Of a DNA stretch of 10,308 bases, positions 1 through 10,308 are shown in pieces. The stretch is from Archangiaceae bacterium (lineage in GTDB: Bacteria > Myxococcota > Myxococcia > Myxococcales > Myxococcaceae), in contig JAHFDQ010000181.1 of the NCBI GenBank assembly GCA_023248915.1, positions 1 through 10,308 on the forward strand, given 5' to 3'. Each line of letters opens with the position of its first letter. Position 1 is the first letter of the stretch. The notes beneath the pieces are model-generated. The model was not told the DNA's origin. It did not search any database and was given only the letters and a program-made list of their open reading frames with translations. A program made the position numbers and the translations under genes.

Positions 1-62
1 GGCCGGGTGAGCGCGAACACCTTCTCGGCGTTCACCGGCGCGGCGGAAGTTGGTTCAGTCAT
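1..62 (-). CDS. Possible 5' end of a minus-strand gene (partial)
   Basis: Reading leftward from the ATG at 62-60, the frame stays open to the window edge and gives a plausible soluble N-terminus: MTEPTSAAPVNAEKVFALTR, then Pro. The gene would be divergent from the nitrilase-family gene at 179, with a 116-bp spacer. No clear Shine-Dalgarno sequence precedes the ATG. The product cannot be identified from 21 residues; the ending resembles the lead-in of some membrane-associated bacterial proteins, but that is only an impression. Twenty codons open by chance is easy at this GC content, so the call rests on the natural-looking composition and the position beside a divergent spacer. Confidence 0.4.
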   Translation of the reverse strand, partial: MTEPTSAAPVNAEKVFALTR

Positions 63-178
63 CGGTCGGGCCCCGGTGAGGCGCAGAACATAGCCGTGGG
101 CGTGCCCGCGGCCCAGAACTGCCGGCCCAGGCTGCTCAGCTCGGGCTCGCCCGCGCGACTCACGGTACGCTCTGCGCC
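63..178 (+). promoter_or_regulatory. Spacer upstream of the nitrilase gene with a weak -10 candidate
   Basis: This 116-bp stretch has no supportable gene. TACGCT at 166-171 fits a TAnnnT -10 element and lies 7 bp before the GTG at 179. No -35-like hexamer stands at the expected distance, and there is no Shine-Dalgarno sequence before the GTG. If the hexamer is used, the transcript would start at or next to the start codon and be leaderless. This is inference from spacing alone. Confidence 0.25.
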
Positions 179-913
179 GTGGAACTGCCGGTCACTGTCC
201 TCGAGCTGCCCGCGTCCTGGGCGGACCCGCGCTCGGCTCTGGCACGGGTCGAGCAACACCTCGCCTCGGTGCCGGCGGGACACCTGGTGCTGCTGCCCGA
301 AGCGTCGCTGACGGGCTACGTCTCACCGAAGCTCGAGTTCGACCTGAGCCCGATGGCCGAACCGCTCGAGGGAGAAACCTCTCGAGCCCTGTCGGACCTC
401 GCCCGGCGGCACGGAGTTCACCTCGTCGGCCCGCTCATCGAGCGCGACGGCCCGCGCCTCTACAACAGCCTGATCGGCTTCGACCCGCGGGGAAGGCGCT
501 TCCTCCACTACCGCAAGCGGCACCCCTGGCTGCCCGAGAGATGGGCGACGCCCGGCGACCTGCCCTGGCCGGTGGTGGACGTCGAGGGGCTGAGCGTCAC
601 CGCCGCCCTCTGCTTCGACCTGCACTTCCTCGCGGACGAGGCCGCCGAGGCGCTTGGTTCCGCTGACCTGTTGCTCTTCTCCAGCGCCTGGGTGGAGGAC
701 GAAGGCGACACGCGCCGCCCGCTGCTCGTAGGGCTCGCGCGGCGCTTCGGCCTCCATGTCGCCAACGCGAACTGGGGGCCAGGGGCGGTGCGGATGCCGG
801 GGCAGGGCGGCTCGGTGATTCTCGGCCCGGACGGGACCGTTCTCGCAGAAGTGTCCGAGGGGCGCGCCGTGGCCGCCGTGCACGCTCGGTCGGCGCGAAT
901 CCGAAGCGGGTAA
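179..913 (+). CDS. Carbon-nitrogen hydrolase (nitrilase superfamily)
   Basis: A 244-residue cytoplasmic enzyme of the nitrilase/amidase superfamily, which hydrolyses non-peptide C-N bonds (amides, nitriles, carbamoyl groups). The Glu-Lys-Cys triad is visible: Glu41 in LLPEASLTGY, Lys113 in HYRKRHPW, and Cys145 in AALCFDLHF. Glu120 after the Lys motif is the likely second conserved glutamate. The C-terminal GGSVILGPDGTVLAE is the usual closing strand motif. At 244 residues it is at the short end of the family but all core motifs are present. The GTG at 179 is the most upstream start in frame, begins shortly before the first beta strand, and has no ribosome-binding site. It is convergent with nadA, 10 bp away. 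Substrate is not predictable; an omega-amidase or N-carbamoyl hydrolase is as likely as anything. NAD synthetases use a nitrilase-type glutaminase domain, but this protein has no synthetase domain. Confidence 0.9.
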   Translation: MELPVTVLELPASWADPRSALARVEQHLASVPAGHLVLLPEASLTGYVSPKLEFDLSPMAEPLEGETSRALSDLARRHGVHLVGPLIERDGPRLYNSLIGFDPRGRRFLHYRKRHPWLPERWATPGDLPWPVVDVEGLSVTAALCFDLHFLADEAAEALGSADLLLFSSAWVEDEGDTRRPLLVGLARRFGLHVANANWGPGAVRMPGQGGSVILGPDGTVLAEVSEGRAVAAVHARSARIRSG

Positions 914-923
914 TCTCCCCCGG

Positions 924-1853
924 TCAGCTCCACTCCAGCATTCGCTGGAGCGGCGCCAGCGCCGCCTCGCGCAACGCGGTCGGCAGCTCGAGGCTGGGCG
1001 TCTTCTCTCTCATGCAGCGCGCCAGCTTCTCGAGCGTGTTCAGCTTCATATGCGGGCACTCGTTGCACGAGCAGCCGTTGTCGGGCGGAGCGGGGATGAA
1101 CTCCTTCCCCGGCGCCTTCAACTGCATCTGGTGGATGATGCCCGGCTCGGTGACGACGATGAACCGCCGCTTCGGGCTCTTCACCACGTAGTCGAGAATG
1201 CCCTTGGTCGACCCGACGTAGTGCGCGCGCGCCAAGATGGCCTGCTCGCACTCGGGGTGGGCGACCACCTCGGCGTCGGGGTGCTGCACGGTGAGCTCGA
1301 CCAGCCGCTTCTCGCTGAAGATCTCGTGCACCATGCAGCTGCCCGGCCAGAGAATCATCTCGCGGCCCGTCTGCTTGGCGACGAAGCGCCCCAGGTGCTG
1401 GTCGGGGCCGAAGATGATTCTGCGCTCCTTCGGAATCTTCGAGACGATCTTGACCGCGTTCGACGAGGTGCAGATGACGTCGCTCATCGCCTTCACCGCC
1501 GCCGAGCTGTTGACGTAGCTCACCACGAAGGCGTCGCCGTACTTCTCCTTGAAGGCCTGGAAGGCTCCGGGCGGGCACCGGTCGGCCAGCGAGCACCCGG
1601 CGGCGAGGTCTGGCAGCAGCACCAGGCGCTTCGGGTTCAAGATCTTCGCCGTCTCGGCCATGAAGTGCACGCCGCAGAAGACGATGACGTCGGCGCGCGT
1701 CTTGGCCGCTTCCTGCGCCAGGGCCAGGCTGTCGCCGACGAAATCGGCCAGGTCCTGGATTTCGCTCTCCTGGTAGTAGTGGGCGAGGACGACCGCGTTC
1801 AGCTCTCGCTTCAGGCGGACGATCTCGGCTTCGAGCTCGGCGTCGGTAGGCAT
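924..1853 (-). CDS. nadA: Quinolinate synthase NadA
   Basis: Condenses iminoaspartate (made by NadB) with dihydroxyacetone phosphate to quinolinate in de novo NAD synthesis; a cytoplasmic [4Fe-4S] enzyme. The 309 residues match the short NadA form. Three NadA domains are recognisable: AHYYQ (25-28 region, His25 and Tyr27) followed by DFVGDSLALA; Cys87 in AAGCSLADRCPP; YVNSSA (Tyr113) and CTSSNAV; Cys173 in GSCMVHE; HPEC (His199, Glu201) and YVGSTKG; and Cys266 in the CSCNECPHMKLNTL tail. By alignment from memory with the Thermotoga enzyme, Cys87, Cys173 and Cys266 are the cluster ligands; Cys261 and Cys263 are extra. The ATG at 1853 gives the expected N-terminal length, although no strong Shine-Dalgarno is seen. 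nadB and nadC are not in the window, so nadA is apparently a single-gene unit here. It diverges from the secreted-protein gene at 1971. Confidence 0.97.
   Translation of the reverse strand: MPTDAELEAEIVRLKRELNAVVLAHYYQESEIQDLADFVGDSLALAQEAAKTRADVIVFCGVHFMAETAKILNPKRLVLLPDLAAGCSLADRCPPGAFQAFKEKYGDAFVVSYVNSSAAVKAMSDVICTSSNAVKIVSKIPKERRIIFGPDQHLGRFVAKQTGREMILWPGSCMVHEIFSEKRLVELTVQHPDAEVVAHPECEQAILARAHYVGSTKGILDYVVKSPKRRFIVVTEPGIIHQMQLKAPGKEFIPAPPDNGCSCNECPHMKLNTLEKLARCMREKTPSLELPTALREAALAPLQRMLEWS
933..950. terminator. Hairpin at the convergent nitrilase/nadA junction
   Basis: A perfect 7-bp inverted repeat, CTCCAGC, loop ATTC, GCTGGAG, sits inside the last codons of nadA, 20 bp past the stop of the nitrilase gene. 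It could end or stabilise the nitrilase transcript. There is no T-run after either arm, so intrinsic termination is not proven, and the structure lies within coding sequence. Confidence 0.3.
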
Positions 1854-1970
1854 GGCAGTAGCGACAATGTAGTCGTAACGGGCCCGGGGGTGTTTTTCTC
1901 AGTGTTCGACTTGTTATAAGAGGCGCGGACGCTCCGTCGCCGGGGGGGCGTGCTTCGCCCCAAGGACCTC
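1854..1970. promoter_or_regulatory. Divergent promoter region between nadA and the Cys/Gly-rich protein gene
   Basis: A 117-bp non-coding stretch between two divergent starts. Bases 1891-1920 are conspicuously AT-rich for this window. GTTATAAG at 1913-1920 offers a 5-of-6 -10 element in both directions: TATAAG for the rightward gene and TATAAC for leftward nadA. No good -35 hexamer stands 16-18 bp upstream in either direction, so an activator or a non-housekeeping sigma factor may be involved. A G/C run follows near 1941-1949. I see no riboswitch or clear operator palindrome. Confidence 0.4.
1962..1966 (+). promoter_or_regulatory. Ribosome-binding site deciding the start at 1971
   Basis: AAGGA ends 4 bp before the ATG at 1971. 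The upstream in-frame GTG at 1950 is preceded only by a G-run that abuts it. The AAGGA favours 1971, which also places the basic n-region of the signal peptide right at the N-terminus. Confidence 0.5.
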
Positions 1971-4898
<2,928 letters not shown>

Positions 4899-4903
4899 CG
4901 CGC

Positions 4904-4918
4904 CCCCGGCTTCCGGGG
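4904..4918 (+). terminator. Small GC hairpin between the repeat protein and the UPF0158 gene
   Basis: CCCCGG, loop CTT, CCGGGG: a perfect 6-bp stem 5 bp after the stop of the large gene and just before the next ribosome-binding site. No T-run follows, so it is more likely a partial attenuator, an mRNA 3'-end stabiliser or chance than a true terminator. Confidence 0.2.
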
Positions 4919-4930
4919 CTAGAAGGCGCC

Positions 4931-5386
4931 GTGCCCAAGCGGCTGGCCATCGACCTGGACGACGTGTGCATCGCGCTGGAGACGGCTCCCGACGCCGAGC
5001 TCCGCTGGTACCTCGACGCCCAGACCGGGGCCACCTTGCTCGTCAACGACGAGTATGATCCGTCGGACATCGACGGCCCGACGCGGGACGAGATCGACGC
5101 GGCGCCCGAACGCTACCTCGCCATTCCCGCCGCTCCGCCCGAGCAGGCGCTGACCGACATGCGCGAATTCGTCGCCGCGCTCGAAGACCCTCAGCTCCGC
5201 CAGTCGCTCGAGATGGCGCTGGACGGCCGCGGCCCGGCCCGGCGCTTCAAGACCGCGCTCGGCCACCTGCCCGAGCAGCGCGACCGCTGGCACGCCTGGA
5301 AGCGCGCCCGCACCGAGGGCCGCGCCCAAACCTGGCTCGCTGGCGCGGGGCTCGAGGCAGCCGGGCCCGGCAAGCCGAGGCCGTAG
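4931..5386 (+). CDS. UPF0158-family conserved hypothetical protein
   Basis: A 151-residue acidic, soluble protein with no signal peptide or membrane segment. It shows the pattern of the UPF0158 family (function unknown): WYLDAQTGA (26-34), the RYLAIP block (61-66), MREF (77-80), the ALDGRGPARRFK block (96-107), paired tryptophans at 120 and 123, and AQTWL (132-136). Family length is typically 140-170 residues, so it is complete. Start is GTG 4931, supported by AGAAGG at 4921-4926 with a 4-bp gap. It lies 32 bp after the large secreted-protein gene on the same strand and may be read with it, although a small hairpin lies between. A cytoplasmic protein next to an exported one gives no functional clue. 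It is convergent with the transporter gene, 5 bp away. Confidence 0.8.
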   Translation: MPKRLAIDLDDVCIALETAPDAELRWYLDAQTGATLLVNDEYDPSDIDGPTRDEIDAAPERYLAIPAAPPEQALTDMREFVAALEDPQLRQSLEMALDGRGPARRFKTALGHLPEQRDRWHAWKRARTEGRAQTWLAGAGLEAAGPGKPRP

Positions 5387-5391
5387 CCGCC

Positions 5392-10308
<4,917 letters not shown>

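Noticed and set aside
59..283. 74-codon minus frame whose TGA overlaps the ATG at 62 as ATGA
   Set aside because: It overlaps the start of the nitrilase gene and its translation is Arg/Ser/Gly-rich without features. The overlap with the possible left-edge gene is probably coincidence.
1050..1919. 289-codon frame antisense to nadA
   Set aside because: In register with nadA, with low-complexity charged composition; nadA motifs are unambiguous.

Overview
High-GC bacterial chromosomal segment. The cysteine-rich/DxDxDC metal-motif/glycine-rich secreted protein, together with the strong GC bias and GTG starts, suggests Myxococcota (a myxobacterium or relative). This is an inference from gene content and composition; no rRNA or other direct taxonomic marker is present. 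The window carries mostly chromosomal housekeeping-type genes. I see no insertion sequence, tRNA, CRISPR array, phage gene or attachment site.

Layout, left to right: (i) bases 1-62 may be the 5' end of a minus-strand gene running off the left edge. (ii) 179-913 (+) is a nitrilase-superfamily (carbon-nitrogen hydrolase) protein, convergent with (iii) 924-1853 (-), nadA, quinolinate synthase of de novo NAD synthesis. (iv) A 117-bp divergent intergenic region (1854-1970) with the most AT-rich patch around here separates nadA from (v) 1971-4898 (+), a large exported protein. That protein has a signal peptide, a disulfide-type Cys-rich head, three acidic CDGxDxDC metal-binding motifs, four Cys-rich repeats, a DUF1565/beta-helix-like segment and a long glycine-rich tail. 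(vi) 4931-5386 (+) follows after 32 bp and is a UPF0158-family protein. It converges with (vii) 5392-7452 (-), a POT/PTR proton-coupled peptide transporter with an unusual ~174-residue insertion. (viii) 7449-10308 (-) is uvrA, nucleotide excision repair, cut by the right edge just short of its N-terminus.

The pairs nitrilase/nadA and UPF0158/transporter are tail-to-tail with gaps of 10 and 5 bp. uvrA and the transporter gene are joined by a 4-bp ATGA overlap, so they are probably co-transcribed and translationally coupled. No functional link between DNA repair and peptide uptake is evident.

The parts most worth attention are the mosaic secreted protein and the transporter's extra periplasmic domain, which sits between TM9 and TM10, where animal PepT1/PepT2 carry their extracellular domain. 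I found no convincing evidence of a wholly new multi-gene system.
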